The position numbers and the translations under genes were made by a program. A stretch of 64,000 nt of DNA from contig NZ_SJDT01000001.1 of assembly GCF_004331995.1 (NCBI RefSeq), forward strand, positions 372,001 to 436,000, written 5' to 3'. Of this stretch, positions 8,747 through 19,500 are shown one piece after another; position 1 is the stretch's first letter, and each line of letters starts with the position of its first letter. This DNA is from Arcanobacterium bovis. Lineage in GTDB: Bacteria > Actinomycetota > Actinomycetes > Actinomycetales > Actinomycetaceae. Under the pieces are notes generated by a model, which saw only the letters and a program-made list of their open reading frames with translations, searched no databases and was not told the DNA's origin.

Positions 8747-10222
8747 TTACTCATCCACACCTGGAGCAGTGCGCGAGAGGTTAGCTTCGAGCAAATTGAC
8801 CTTCTTCGACTTGGTCACGAGTTTGTGCCCACCCCACAGCGCCAAGAACAGCGGCAAACCAATATATGACGAAAGCAGCGCTTTCATGTCGGCATTGGTC
8901 AAAATCGCCTCGTAGTTCTGACCCAGAATCACGATCGCACACATCACCATTGCCACAATTGGGCCGAGCGGGAAAAGCGCAGCTTTGTACGGAAGATCCT
9001 TCACGTCATTGCCCTGTTTCACGTAGGCGCGGCGGAAATTGAAATGCGACCACGCGATAGCCATCCAGGTAATGAAGCCAGCGAGTCCCGAAGCGTTCAC
9101 GAGCCACACGTAGGCCTCGCCGTCGCCAATCAGAGAGGTGAGGAAGCACAAGGCGCCGATGATCGTGGTGGCGATAAGAGCGTTCATCGGGATGTCGTGC
9201 TTGTTGAGCTTGCCAAACATCTTCGGAGCCTTGCCACTGCGAGCGAGCGCCCACAACATACGCGTCGAGGCGTACATGCCAGAGTTGCCTGCTGAAAGGA
9301 TCGAGGTGAGGATGACGGCGTTCATCACGGCCGCTGCTGCCAATACGCCCGCGTTGTCGAAAATCAAGGTGAATGGTGATACCGAGATTTGATCGAGTTC
9401 AGAGGCAAGGAGGCGTTCGTCGGTGTAAGGGAGCAGGAAGCCGATGACGGCGATTGCGCCGATGTAGAAGAGCAGGATGCGGAAGAATACGCCGCGGATT
9501 GCTTTTGGAATGGTCTTTTCTGGCTGCTCGGCCTCACCTGCGGCAACACCGATCAACTCAGTACCTTGGAAAGAGAAACCAGCGATCATGAAGATGTTGA
9601 GCACGCCGAGTGCGCCGCCTACGAATGGCGCTTCGCCCACTGTCCAGTTCTCGAAACCTGGGGATTTGCCGCCGAGGATTCCCATAATCATGAGAATACC
9701 GATGCCGAGGAAGATGATTACGGTAACCACCTTGATCGAAGCGAACCAGAACTCTGATTCACCGAACGAGGAGACTGTGAGTGCGTTGATCAGGAATAGG
9801 ATCGCGAGGAATACCGCGGACCAAATCCACGCCGGAACGTCCGGTAGCCAATATTTCATCACAATTGAGGCCGCAACAAGTTCCGCAGCCACCGTGATTG
9901 CCCAGTTAAACCAGTAATTCCAACCGGTCGCAAAACCGAACGACGGCGAAACGAAGCGAGTTGAATACTCCTCAAAAGCGCCGGCTACTGGGAGATAGGT
10001 AGACATCTCGCCCAGCGATTGCATGAGCAGGAATACCATGAAGCCTATGAGGATGTAGGCGAGCAAGGCACCGCCCGGACCTGCCTTTACGATCGATCCA
10101 CCCGAGGCGAGGAACAGGCCTGTTCCAATGGCGCCGCCGATGGCGATCATATTAAGGTGACGGGCGCGTAGGCCACGGCGAAGATTTTCCGCCGGCACTT
10201 GCGCATCAGGGGTGCTGTTCAT
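8747..10222 (-). CDS. lysP: Amino acid permease, LysP-like (AAT family of the APC superfamily)
   Basis: Proton-coupled amino acid uptake permease of about 491 residues with twelve predicted membrane segments. LRARHLNMIAIGGAIGTGLF at the start, GFSFQGTELIGVAAGEAE in the middle and AAVMNAVILTSILSAGNSG further on closely follow the lysine-specific permease of Escherichia coli, so lysine is the likely substrate. The start is set at the ATG at 10222 because AAGGA lies at proper spacing; a longer frame reaches 10258. An inverted repeat (10263-10278) lies upstream. Confidence 0.88.
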   Translation of the reverse strand: MNSTPDAQVPAENLRRGLRARHLNMIAIGGAIGTGLFLASGGSIVKAGPGGALLAYILIGFMVFLLMQSLGEMSTYLPVAGAFEEYSTRFVSPSFGFATGWNYWFNWAITVAAELVAASIVMKYWLPDVPAWIWSAVFLAILFLINALTVSSFGESEFWFASIKVVTVIIFLGIGILMIMGILGGKSPGFENWTVGEAPFVGGALGVLNIFMIAGFSFQGTELIGVAAGEAEQPEKTIPKAIRGVFFRILLFYIGAIAVIGFLLPYTDERLLASELDQISVSPFTLIFDNAGVLAAAAVMNAVILTSILSAGNSGMYASTRMLWALARSGKAPKMFGKLNKHDIPMNALIATTIIGALCFLTSLIGDGEAYVWLVNASGLAGFITWMAIAWSHFNFRRAYVKQGNDVKDLPYKAALFPLGPIVAMVMCAIVILGQNYEAILTNADMKALLSSYIGLPLFLALWGGHKLVTKSKKVNLLEANLSRTAPGVDE

Positions 10223-10262
10223 AGCAGATCCTTGTCTCAAGAATTCATTTGATTGCATATTT

Positions 10263-10278
10263 TACAGTTCAGACTGTA
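10263..10278. promoter_or_regulatory. Inverted repeat upstream of lysP
   Basis: TACAGT-tcag-ACTGTA is a 6-bp perfect inverted repeat 40 bp upstream of the lysP start, in the divergent region shared with the first hydrolase gene. It could be an operator. The rest of the gap (10279-10454) is AT-rich with no gene. Confidence 0.3.
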
Positions 10279-10454
10279 CAACTTTCGCGCAGCAAATCCA
10301 TATATTTCCGTTGTGGCATTGGGAACACTGGCGTTAGAGCTGCGAAAGTGTGATTATATTTTTACAGCGTACCACATAGATATACAGCACCATAGTTGAA
10401 AAATCAGACTACAGGACTACAAGAGTGTAGAAAATATTGAAATATGATTATTTC

Positions 10455-11708
10455 ATGCGCTTCTTTGAACTTGTCGATAACTCCACTCTGGCAGCGTCGA
10501 TCATCCTTTTTATTGCAGCACTGCTGTGGACGACAATCGGTTTACCGACGGTTTGGAAGAAATACCTAAAGGTAAAGGAAGAAGTAAACAACGAGCGAGG
10601 TCATGACATTGTTTCATTACTGCGTTGGATCGGCGTAAAGTTCGTGCCCCACCTGCTCAGCGTGCTCCTGTGCTGTGTGCTCGCAGTGTGGTCGGCATTC
10701 GTGGGCTTCAACCGCTCAACGTTGTGGTACGCCACCTGGGATGACCTCTTCGGGCAACTAGATCAACAAGTACAAGTTCAAGATATTGGTGGCGACGCCG
10801 CCAGAAACGGCAAGACCGCTGCCAAAGGTGAGGGATCGGCGTCGTCCGAAAAAAGCGAAAAAACAAAACCTGCCAAGCCTAAGTTCACCGATTTGCAGCG
10901 CAACCCGCTCAACAACCCTGCACTGGCAGGAATCCAGGATGCCACCCAAGGTCAATGGATCAAAGTGAATATCGACGGGCAAGGCCAAGGCGGCGATGGC
11001 ACGACGTATATCCACCTACCCGCCTCGTACACCGCCTCGCCCGAGCGTGCATACCCCGTAATCGTGGCCTTCCAGGGCGTGCCTGGCTCCCCTGCCGGAT
11101 TCACCGAAATCATGCACACCGCTGAAAAATATCAGCAGGTAGTGGACAAAGGCGAGATGAGCGAGGCAATCATCGTGGCACCTACTGTGTTCCCACGCAA
11201 TTTGGATACGGAGTGCCGTGACGTGCCAGGCGCGTCTATTGAAACGTGGGTGACGACGACGATGCGCACGTGGGTGCAGACCAATTTGCGCACCCAAGAT
11301 TCGCGCGATTCATGGGTGACAGACGGCTATTCCGCAGGTGGATGGTGTGCCGCGATGTTTGCCATGAAACATAACGATATGTTTGGGGGCGGAATTGTGC
11401 GCTCTGGATATTTTGCTCCGCAATATACTAAAGGCGTGGTTTGGGACGATCCAAATAATCCGGCGTACGTACTGAGCGAGGTTGCGAAAGGCGGGCCAGA
11501 CAGCAAGCTCTTCGTGGTAGTCGGCAAGAAAGACGGCGACAAGCGCGCAAGTTACGATACGTTCAAGCAATCCGTTAAGGCGCCGACGACGGTAACCGAG
11601 TTTGAGGTGGGCGGCAGCTCGCACCGTTGGGACGTGTGGGTGGATAGCCAGCCGCCGTCGTACACATGGTTGGGAAAGACGTTGGCAGGTTTCGCGCCAA
11701 AGAAGTGA
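10455..11708 (+). CDS. Membrane-anchored alpha/beta hydrolase (esterase family), copy 1
   Basis: Predicted extracytoplasmic esterase-fold protein of 417 residues. An N-terminal module has two hydrophobic segments (about 10-30 and 60-85), the first followed by GLPTVWKK and the second ending TWDDLF. A Gln/Lys/Ser-rich linker leads to a hydrolase domain with the nucleophile elbow GYSAGGW (Ser about 293) and C-terminal SSHRWDVW (His about 390). This fits the Esterase/antigen-85-like branch (Pfam PF00756 type). Substrate unknown. It is a clear paralogue of the gene at 22414-23730, sharing NPxxNPAxA, DGQGxxGDG and YLPASY-like motifs. The ATG at 10455 is chosen by alignment with that paralogue; an upstream in-frame TTG exists at 10437. 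Confidence 0.8.
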   Translation: MRFFELVDNSTLAASIILFIAALLWTTIGLPTVWKKYLKVKEEVNNERGHDIVSLLRWIGVKFVPHLLSVLLCCVLAVWSAFVGFNRSTLWYATWDDLFGQLDQQVQVQDIGGDAARNGKTAAKGEGSASSEKSEKTKPAKPKFTDLQRNPLNNPALAGIQDATQGQWIKVNIDGQGQGGDGTTYIHLPASYTASPERAYPVIVAFQGVPGSPAGFTEIMHTAEKYQQVVDKGEMSEAIIVAPTVFPRNLDTECRDVPGASIETWVTTTMRTWVQTNLRTQDSRDSWVTDGYSAGGWCAAMFAMKHNDMFGGGIVRSGYFAPQYTKGVVWDDPNNPAYVLSEVAKGGPDSKLFVVVGKKDGDKRASYDTFKQSVKAPTTVTEFEVGGSSHRWDVWVDSQPPSYTWLGKTLAGFAPKK

Positions 11709-11722
11709 TTCTTGCTGTTAAA

Positions 11723-11757
11723 TGTTCTCGTAGGTAAAACTTCTTTCTAGGAGAACA
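11723..11757 (+). promoter_or_regulatory. Imperfect inverted repeat between hydrolase and lipoprotein genes
   Basis: Arms 11723-11733 and 11747-11757 pair over 11 bp with one mismatch around a 13-base loop. The hairpin could end the hydrolase transcript. Because its right arm reaches the ribosome binding site of the next gene, it could also limit that gene's translation. Confidence 0.35.
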
Positions 11758-11770
11758 AGGAGTCACATCG

Positions 11771-12631
11771 ATGCTGCACCGCAAGCTCACCGCCGTCGCC
11801 ACGCTCGCTGCGATTGTTGCGCTCGTTGTGGTCCCAGCCTTGGTTTTGACCGCGTGCTCAGGCGCATCAAACTCCGAGACGCAGCAATCCGCATCCGGGC
11901 AGGTAGCGCAACTCGGCGTCCAGATCGTCGGGACCATGCCGCACGACCCACAAAGCTTCACCGAGGGGCTAGAAATCGTTGCACCCGGGGTGATGGCTGA
12001 ATCTTCGGGATTGTCGGGGAAGTCTTTCGTGCAGCTCGTTGAGGTAGGGAGTGGCAAGGTACTGAAAAAGGCCGCTTACCCTGATGGTGAGTTCGGAGAA
12101 GGGCTTACTAAAGTTGACGACAAGCTCGTGACGCTGACCTGGAAAGATGGACGTTTCTATCGTTGGGACGCCACTACGCTCACCCCAAGTGCGCCGCAAC
12201 GCTTGCAGACGAAGGAAGGTTGGGGCGCGTGTTACGACGAAGCCACTGACACCGTATGGACCTCCGACGGTACCAGCACCCTCACTGGGCGCGATCCCAA
12301 GACCATGAAGGCGCATAAGACGGTGAAAGTCACCAAGAATGGTGTGCCGCTGGAGAAACTCAACGAGTTAGAGTGCGTTTCCGGTATGGTGTGGGCCAAT
12401 GTTTGGCAGACGTCGCAGCTAGTTGTGATTGATCCGCAGACGGGTAACGTGCGCGCCATTGCCGATTTGAATTTCGTTAGCGCGCGGGCAAGGATCGACG
12501 CCGATGGGCGAGCGTTCACCGACGACGACGTGCTGAACGGCACCGCTTGGGACGCCAAGACTTCGACGATGTGGGTGACGGGCAAGCGCTGGGATAAGAT
12601 CTACCAGCTCAAGATTGATAAGGTTATGTAG
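11771..12631 (+). CDS. Glutaminyl-peptide cyclotransferase-like lipoprotein
   Basis: Predicted exported lipoprotein of 286 residues related to the plant/bacterial-type glutamine cyclotransferase family, a beta-propeller that turns N-terminal Gln of peptides into pyroglutamate. The signal peptide ends with the lipobox LTAC (Cys about 29). The mature part shows PHDPQSFTEGLE near its start, FGEGLTKVDDKLVTLTWK, then NELECVSGMVWANVWQT and NGTAWDAKTSTMWVTGKRWD, the order of conserved blocks in this family. AAGGAG precedes the ATG. It lies 62 bp after the hydrolase gene in the same direction. Activity is inferred from similarity. Confidence 0.85.
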   Translation: MLHRKLTAVATLAAIVALVVVPALVLTACSGASNSETQQSASGQVAQLGVQIVGTMPHDPQSFTEGLEIVAPGVMAESSGLSGKSFVQLVEVGSGKVLKKAAYPDGEFGEGLTKVDDKLVTLTWKDGRFYRWDATTLTPSAPQRLQTKEGWGACYDEATDTVWTSDGTSTLTGRDPKTMKAHKTVKVTKNGVPLEKLNELECVSGMVWANVWQTSQLVVIDPQTGNVRAIADLNFVSARARIDADGRAFTDDDVLNGTAWDAKTSTMWVTGKRWDKIYQLKIDKVM

Positions 12632-13060
12632 GCAGGGCAGGGTTGCTGGGACTTGAGAGGCGACTAGGATATGAGTGGATATTGGGAAGGTGAGCAGTAG
12701 CCGAAAAGGCAACGCGGCTTGTTGGCGCAGAGTGCTGTAGCTGGTGTTTGGATCGTCAATGAACTCGCTAAGCCCCCATACTTCTTTGATTTGATATGTG
12801 CATAATTCGCCACATATAGACATGTCCAGTTCTCTACTGTGAGGAAAGCTCCCGCTTAATCGCCATCTGCTTTAAAAAATATAAAAGTGTGATATTTAGC
12901 CAAAAAAACATAGAGTGAATCACTCGTATTGTTTAAATTGTCAGCGAAATACTATTTGCATTGGTTTGACGAAAGTTTTCCACAACCTAAACAACCCAAG
13001 AAACTTTGCAAAGGCATATCATGACACTAAATCAAGAACCATAGAAGAGAGGAATTCCAG
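12632..13060. other. Intergenic region, AT-rich in its second half
   Basis: No credible gene was found. From about 12830 the sequence becomes AT-rich and probably holds the promoter of the small gene at 13061. A short palindrome, GAGTG-aat-CACTC, lies at 12913-12925. Confidence 0.5.
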
Positions 13061-13387
13061 ATGACTTACATATACAAGGACGAAAGATCACTGAACGAAA
13101 CTGGATCCGACAGGTATATTCCAGTAAGTTTTCAAAGATCAATTTCAGTTGAAAGAATTTCTAGTTCAGAATTCAAAATCATCAATTCAAGTCCAGTATC
13201 TTTCAACGTCGAGAAGATCGAGAATAGAACAGAATTTGGATCTATCTCGTTAAATGACGGAGTCACACTACCAGGTGACGGAGAGCTTATTTTCACTTGC
13301 ACTCCTCTGGGGAATAATTCCTTACCCAAGTACCTGAAGGTCACTCTTGTTAACGATAGATACACAAAAAAGGTAACACTTCCATAG
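13061..13387 (+). CDS. Small AT-rich hypothetical protein (108 aa)
   Basis: Unrecognised protein of 108 residues with no signal peptide or membrane segment. It is rich in Ser, Asn, Ile and Val with an alternating beta-strand pattern (for example RSISVERISSSEFKII and KYLKVTLV), so a small beta-sandwich is possible. A GAGAGGA ribosome binding site precedes the ATG, which supports expression. Base and codon use are clearly more AT-rich than the neighbours, suggesting recent acquisition. It is convergent with the giant surface-protein gene and separated from it by a strong hairpin. Confidence 0.6.
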   Translation: MTYIYKDERSLNETGSDRYIPVSFQRSISVERISSSEFKIINSSPVSFNVEKIENRTEFGSISLNDGVTLPGDGELIFTCTPLGNNSLPKYLKVTLVNDRYTKKVTLP

Positions 13388-13455
13388 TAGTTTCTAGTGT
13401 GAGGATTTTCTGAAATGCCTCGTATACTCTAGAGATAGGCTGCATAACAGCCATA

Positions 13456-13496
13456 GGGTGGGGTTTCGGCATCAGAAAGATGCCGAAACCCCACCC
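13456..13496. terminator. Bidirectional hairpin after the small AT-rich gene and the giant surface gene
   Basis: A perfect 18-bp stem with a 5-base loop (arms 13456-13473 and 13479-13496) lies between convergent genes. It has no U-tract on either side. Confidence 0.75.
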
Positions 13497-13541
13497 CGGC
13501 CAATTAACTCACAGCAAGTTATGCTCTCACTGCATTAGGCA

Positions 13542-16500
13542 CTACCGCCCAGCTCGTGACCTGCGCGAAAGCACAAATCCACCTGCTAGCAACGCCAAGA
13601 CCACCAGACCAAGAACCAGCACTACCGAACCAGTCCGAGCAAGCCAATCCAGTTCTGGAGTAGGCGGCACCGGATCCACAGCAGGGTGCGGCAAGTCCAC
13701 GCTCTGACATGCCACATTATTACCCTGTCCGTCCGAATCAAATTCCATGCTCACCACATTATGGATACCCAACGGCTTCCCATACACATCATTCGATCCA
13801 CACTGGAATTTCTTCCAGTCGTATCCACTACTCTGTTGATCCACCGCGAACGTCACGGCAACCTCAAACACTCGCGATTCACCAGGCCCTAGAGGTATCT
13901 CACTCAACGGATCTGCTTTAGCAAGCATCCAAGCTTGACCAGCCACAACGTCGTCGCGCTTCACTGGCTCCACCGTAACCGTGCCGCCATGCACATCCGG
14001 ACGCTGCTCCGTAACAACCACTTCACGAATCATGGCAGAGTCAGGCATCGTCATCGTATCCGCAATATCCTTCAAAATACCCGAGGTCACCGACGTCGAA
14101 CGGTTCGTTACTTTCACCTCGTAACGCGCGGTGAACGTGCCGTCGTCATTCTTCGCGACCACGCCAGCTCCTGTATCGCCAGCACCGATATTCTTCTTCT
14201 CCACAGAGAAGTTGCTCGGCACTGCGCCACAATCCCCGTCATTAACCGTGATACCAGCAGAAGTCACGAACGCAATATTGTGCAGATCCACAACTTCATT
14301 CGCATTGCGCTCCGTACATTTCTCTTTGACCTGCGGCAATTGATCCGGACGCAGCACGCCGTCGCCACTCGGGTTTGAAATATTCATCACCACAGTGAAA
14401 GTTTCAGACGACGCCGGATCGCTAGCTCGCAGCTCACGACGCTCGTCGCGCACTGTGCCGTCCGGCAAAGTCACTGGCTCAGGCACAATAACCGCATCCA
14501 GCTTCCCGCCGTGATCCACGAAATTCTCTTCACCAGCAGCTACATTCGCATTTGTTCGGAAAATCTTCGTAGCAGCCGGCGTCGAATCCGTAGGGTTGGC
14601 ATCAGGGAACGTCACCTTCACATATTTGAGCATTACACCTGCTGGTACCTCCGGGCGATCAATGAGCGAATACTTAGTCGCGCCATTAACCGACGGGTTC
14701 GTCACTTTGATCGAATACTCCACATTCCATGTGCCATCCCACGCACCATTAACCATGTTTTGGCTGGTGCCAACGTAGGTCTTTTCCACTTGCGCCGCTG
14801 GATTAAGCGTATTCACAACATCAATATCCGTACGTTCTCCCAGCAAATCGAAGGTAAAGGTATTGTGCAAGCCATCGTGCATTTCATCGCCCACAGCTCC
14901 ACCATCAATCATGTACCGGACGGTAGGATCCCACTGGTACTTGTTAGGATCAATCACATTCAAATCAGTAATTGTGCGATCAATGGGCACTCCTCCAAGA
15001 CTTGTCACATCTGAGCCCGGCGGAATTTCGGCCACACTACAGGCGGCGCCACGCGGAATCACAGTATCGGTAGACACGCGAGCGCCACCAGCAACTACAT
15101 CCACAGTATCGTGCACCACCGTGCCATCACCAGCACGGCACATGAACCCAACCTTGTAAATTCCATCCGGCTTTGCGCCTTCAGCAGCACCGGCAATCGG
15201 AGCTTTAGCCAAGGAAAGCTCACTAAAGAAACGCTTCGTATCGTTAGTGACTGCGAACTGCGCAAGTGTGCCCACGCCAACTACCGCCGGCGCAGCTTCC
15301 ACCGGCACGTTTGCCAATGGCACAGTCCACTCGTATGACGCATCCACCGCTACCGGCTGTGCTGGGCGGCTATTTTCCGTTACCGAACAGCTCGATCCCG
15401 CCAAAATCTGGGTATCACCCGCATCAGAAAGAATCTGCGCATCGCCACCACCAAGCGAATACCAAGATCCGGTCTTCACAGTTCCGTCCTCGGCCGTACA
15501 CATCCAACGCCCCACATACTCATTCTTGAGCGCATCAGTGGTAGCTTGAAGGGATTTTTGCACGTCACCAGTCACGTTTTTCAAAACGTTGATCGAACCG
15601 TATTCCCGAACTGCCTTGGTCACAACTCGCAAATATGCAGTACCAGAGGTGCTCGTTGGCACCGACCACAATCCCGATTTCACTTCGAAATCCGGGTTCG
15701 TACCCGAGGTAGCGTAAGCGCCGCGATAGCCTGGCTCCGTCCACGACCACGATGAATCCTTGAAAGCATTTACATCTGGAGCTTCGGTACGCACTCTACA
15801 ATTCCAACCAGCCGGAATGATGTCCGCACCTGCCGCATCAGTTAAGCGGATCTTTCCATCCACCACTGGCAATACAACAGATCCTTCAAGAAGATCGGTA
15901 GGATCATTCGGTGCAGTACAGCGCCACGCCACCGTGAGCTGCTGCCCACCGGTGAGTACCGCCGGATTTCCCTCGAACTGCGTCGAAATCTCCACCGGCG
16001 TATATACGCGCGTCACATCATTGGTTACCACAGCTTTAGCTGCGTTACTGGCAGAATCAATCGTCGCCGTGGCGGCGTTTCCATCGGTAACCGGGTAGGT
16101 GATCGACGGCGTCGCCCACGTCCAGGAACTATCTACCAGACCATCTGCTGCCGGCGTATTCTCAGACACCGTACACGACGTCGTCAATGGCAGTGCGTCC
16201 GGTGCTGTGCCATCAGAATTCGTGAGCGTCGCCGAACCTGTGCCAGTGCGCGTCCACGTACCCTTTGCGATTTCCTGACCAGCATAAACACACCGGTAAG
16301 TGCCGCTAAACTCCGCGGTAGCCTTCACGGCCTTATCTCCAGCAGTCTGCGCAGCTGGGCCATATGCCTTCGAAATATCAAGTCTGCCCGTCACACGATC
16401 AATCTGATTCGTGACTGTCACATTGATACTCTGCGCATCCATTGGCACCACAAAGGTAGTTCCGTTCGTCAACGCGATGTTCTGCCCGTTCACACTCACC

Positions 16501-19500
16501 TGGTACGACGGCGTTCCCCACCGGTACGAAACGTCTTTCAGCAGGTCTTGACCAAGAGCGCCCTCCGACAGCGTACAGGTCCAGCCACGTGGCACCGCCC
16601 GTCGGAACGCAGCTGTGCCACCGTTCGTCACGTCAATCGTGCGCGGATCGAAGGAATCTTTTGCCTCGTCAACACAGGTAGCGTTGATCGTGAATTTCTG
16701 CTGCGGATCGAGCATGCCGGTCACTTCGCCCGCTACAGTCTTCGAAATATTCACCGCAGATTCCTGATGAATAATCTCGTTCTTCACAATCATCGAATTA
16801 GTTCGATCTGCTTCAACGATTGCCGAGATCACGTCAGCAGTAGCACCAGACTTGCCCCACACATAGGACGGATCGCCGACGGCGGGCACCGCGTTCGGAT
16901 TCGTAGCAGTTGCGCTCGGCGCAGCCTCAGTTGGCACACATGTTGAATTCAACGGCAAAAGCGTATTGGCTTTAGTCAGATCAACGGTATTACCTGCAGA
17001 ATCTTGTGCAGTGATCGCAACCGTTCCTGGGCCAACAATACTCCAACTTCCATTAACAGGGGCATCGCCCTCATGTGTACATTGGAACGTTCCCGAGTAT
17101 GTAACGTCACGTCCGTAGTTGCTCGCCAGATCAACTCCCACAATTTCCTTGCTGAGCTGCATCGTTCCGTAGGCACGTTCGATCTTGTTCGTCACGGTAA
17201 ACGTGCCGTTATCGCCGTCGTTCTTGACGAGCAACCGGTTATCGGTTGAGGAGGTTGGCGTTCCATTGTGCGACGACGTATAGTCGCCCCAAACATACGA
17301 GCTATCTTTCAAGCCGCCCGACGGCGTCGTCTCCACTACGGAACACGACGAACCAAGAAGCACATCGAACGTTGTGGTGCCATCATCAGCAATCGTGGCT
17401 GGCTGGAAGGTTGTAGCCGTGTCACCGGGAAGGCTACACTGCAAGTTCACAGTAAACATTGCCTGACCAGCACCCACAAAGCCCTGAGCTTTATTTTGAG
17501 TGTCTACGGTCTTCTTGACTGTAACTTGACCACGGTGTTCAGACATAACATTTGTTACTGAAACGGCCGCCTCTACAGCCCTATCCGCAGGTAGTGTGAA
17601 CGTAACGCTACGATCAGCAGTGCTCACATTCGTCACACCCACACCAGAAACGGCGAATTTCACCTGATCCCAGCGATAAGGATCTTTGGCAGTGGGCATA
17701 GTTGCCGATTCGCTAATCGTACAGGTAGAACCAGCAGCAATATCTTGGCCTGACGAGGCCTTGAGCGTCATCGTTCCATCAGCTGTGAGCTTCTGGTCTG
17801 TGTTTTCGTAAGTGATTCCGCTGATCGACTTACAGGTGAAGTCAAAGCTGAACTGGGCTTGGGCATCGTATGCCACGCCCGCTTCGCCACCTTCAACTTG
17901 CTTGCTCAGGGTGATACCAGCGGTGTATTTCTCGATATGGTTGTCGATTGCGAGCGACTGATTAGCGTTCTCGCTCGAAATCGTGACCGCACTTCCCGGC
18001 GTCGTATGCAACCAGTAGAACGACGGATTGTCAGCTACCGGAGCAGGCGGCGTCGATTCGGTAGCCGAACAACGCGATCCAAGCAGCACATTTACTGCGG
18101 TTGCATCACTGGAGAGTGTGGCACCACCCGAGGTCACTGCCAAGGTGGCGAGCCCCGTGCCAACGCGCGACCACGTGCCAGAAACTACTTCGGTGCCCTC
18201 AGCGTAGCTACACTGCCAAGTTCCCGAATAGGTGATATTCGATCCAACATCTGGATTTGAAGTTGGTGCGGTGAGCTCTTTGTTCACCGAGAACGTGCCA
18301 TAAACGCGCTCGTAGGTGTTCGTAAACGTCACACGCGGGAATGGATGATCGACGTCGGCCGACTGCGCATGAGCAGTCACCACAGTACTATTTGTAGTAC
18401 CTGACGTGCCGTTATGCTCCTGGCCATACTCGATCTTCCACGCTGTGCTGGCCCATCGATAGGATTCATCAACGAGACCATCTGATTTACCCGTTAGATC
18501 CGTTTCGGTAACAGTACAGTCTGTGCCAGCTGGAACTTTCTTGGTCGTATTTCTCCACACTTCATTGGCTGCGAGCGAGATAGTTTCTGTATAGTTCTGT
18601 GACTCGCCCTGAGCAGGCGCGTTACAGCTCACCGTGAACGTGAACTTCGCGTTCGAGTTCAGCGGCTTCAAATCTGGCGCTACTACCTTTGCGATTGCAA
18701 TACCGCCATAAGATTTCATTGTTTCGTTTTGCACGACGACGACGCTCGAACCGTCATCCGCAACCGTCACCGTATTGTTATCCAAAGGTTTATTGGTGCT
18801 ATCAAGGTACTTTGTGGCGTCCCGATTCCAATCGAAGTCGGCTTTGAGCAGGCTTTCGTTGAAATTCGCGTCCGTCTTGGCTTCGGTCACGGTACAGCTA
18901 GCACCACGTGGAGCGCTAATTTCTTGCGTTCCATTAGCGGCAACATTCACTGTGTACGAGAAGTTATCGCCACACTTCACATCAATTGCGAAAGTGTTGG
19001 AGTCGTTGCCGGTGTAGCCACTATCGCCGGTTGCGCCTGGACCCACCACTGTCTTCTTGATAGTGAGCTTGCGCTTATCTACTTCATAGGTATTCTTCAC
19101 CGTGGTTTTCAGCGTGCCGTTGTGAGTTACTACGTTCGTCTGCTGCCCATTGGCATCGGTAAGCGGCGCAATAACCGGATCTTTCCACACAAAATATGGC
19201 GCGGAAAACTCGCCAGTTTGCACTTGCGGCTTATCCTCGGTAACGCTACAGGTTGATCCGGCCGGAACCGGCACAGACTCGCTACTACCAGCGAGAATAT
19301 TGGCAGTTCCCTCAAATGGTGCGCCCGACGTCGTACACGAATACTTGATCGCGAACTTGGTGGTACCCACGTAACTTGACGGAACAGAGGAATCGGCCGG
19401 CGCTACCTCCTTGTGGATCACGAGCACGCCCATATTGCGCGTTAGGGTATTGGTAATGCGCGCCTCTGGGATGTTGATGGGATTGGGTTGCAACCAGAGC

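Noticed and set aside
12419-12823. Minus-strand frame across the end of the lipoprotein gene
   Set aside because: It is the antisense shadow of a well-supported gene and has no initiation signal.
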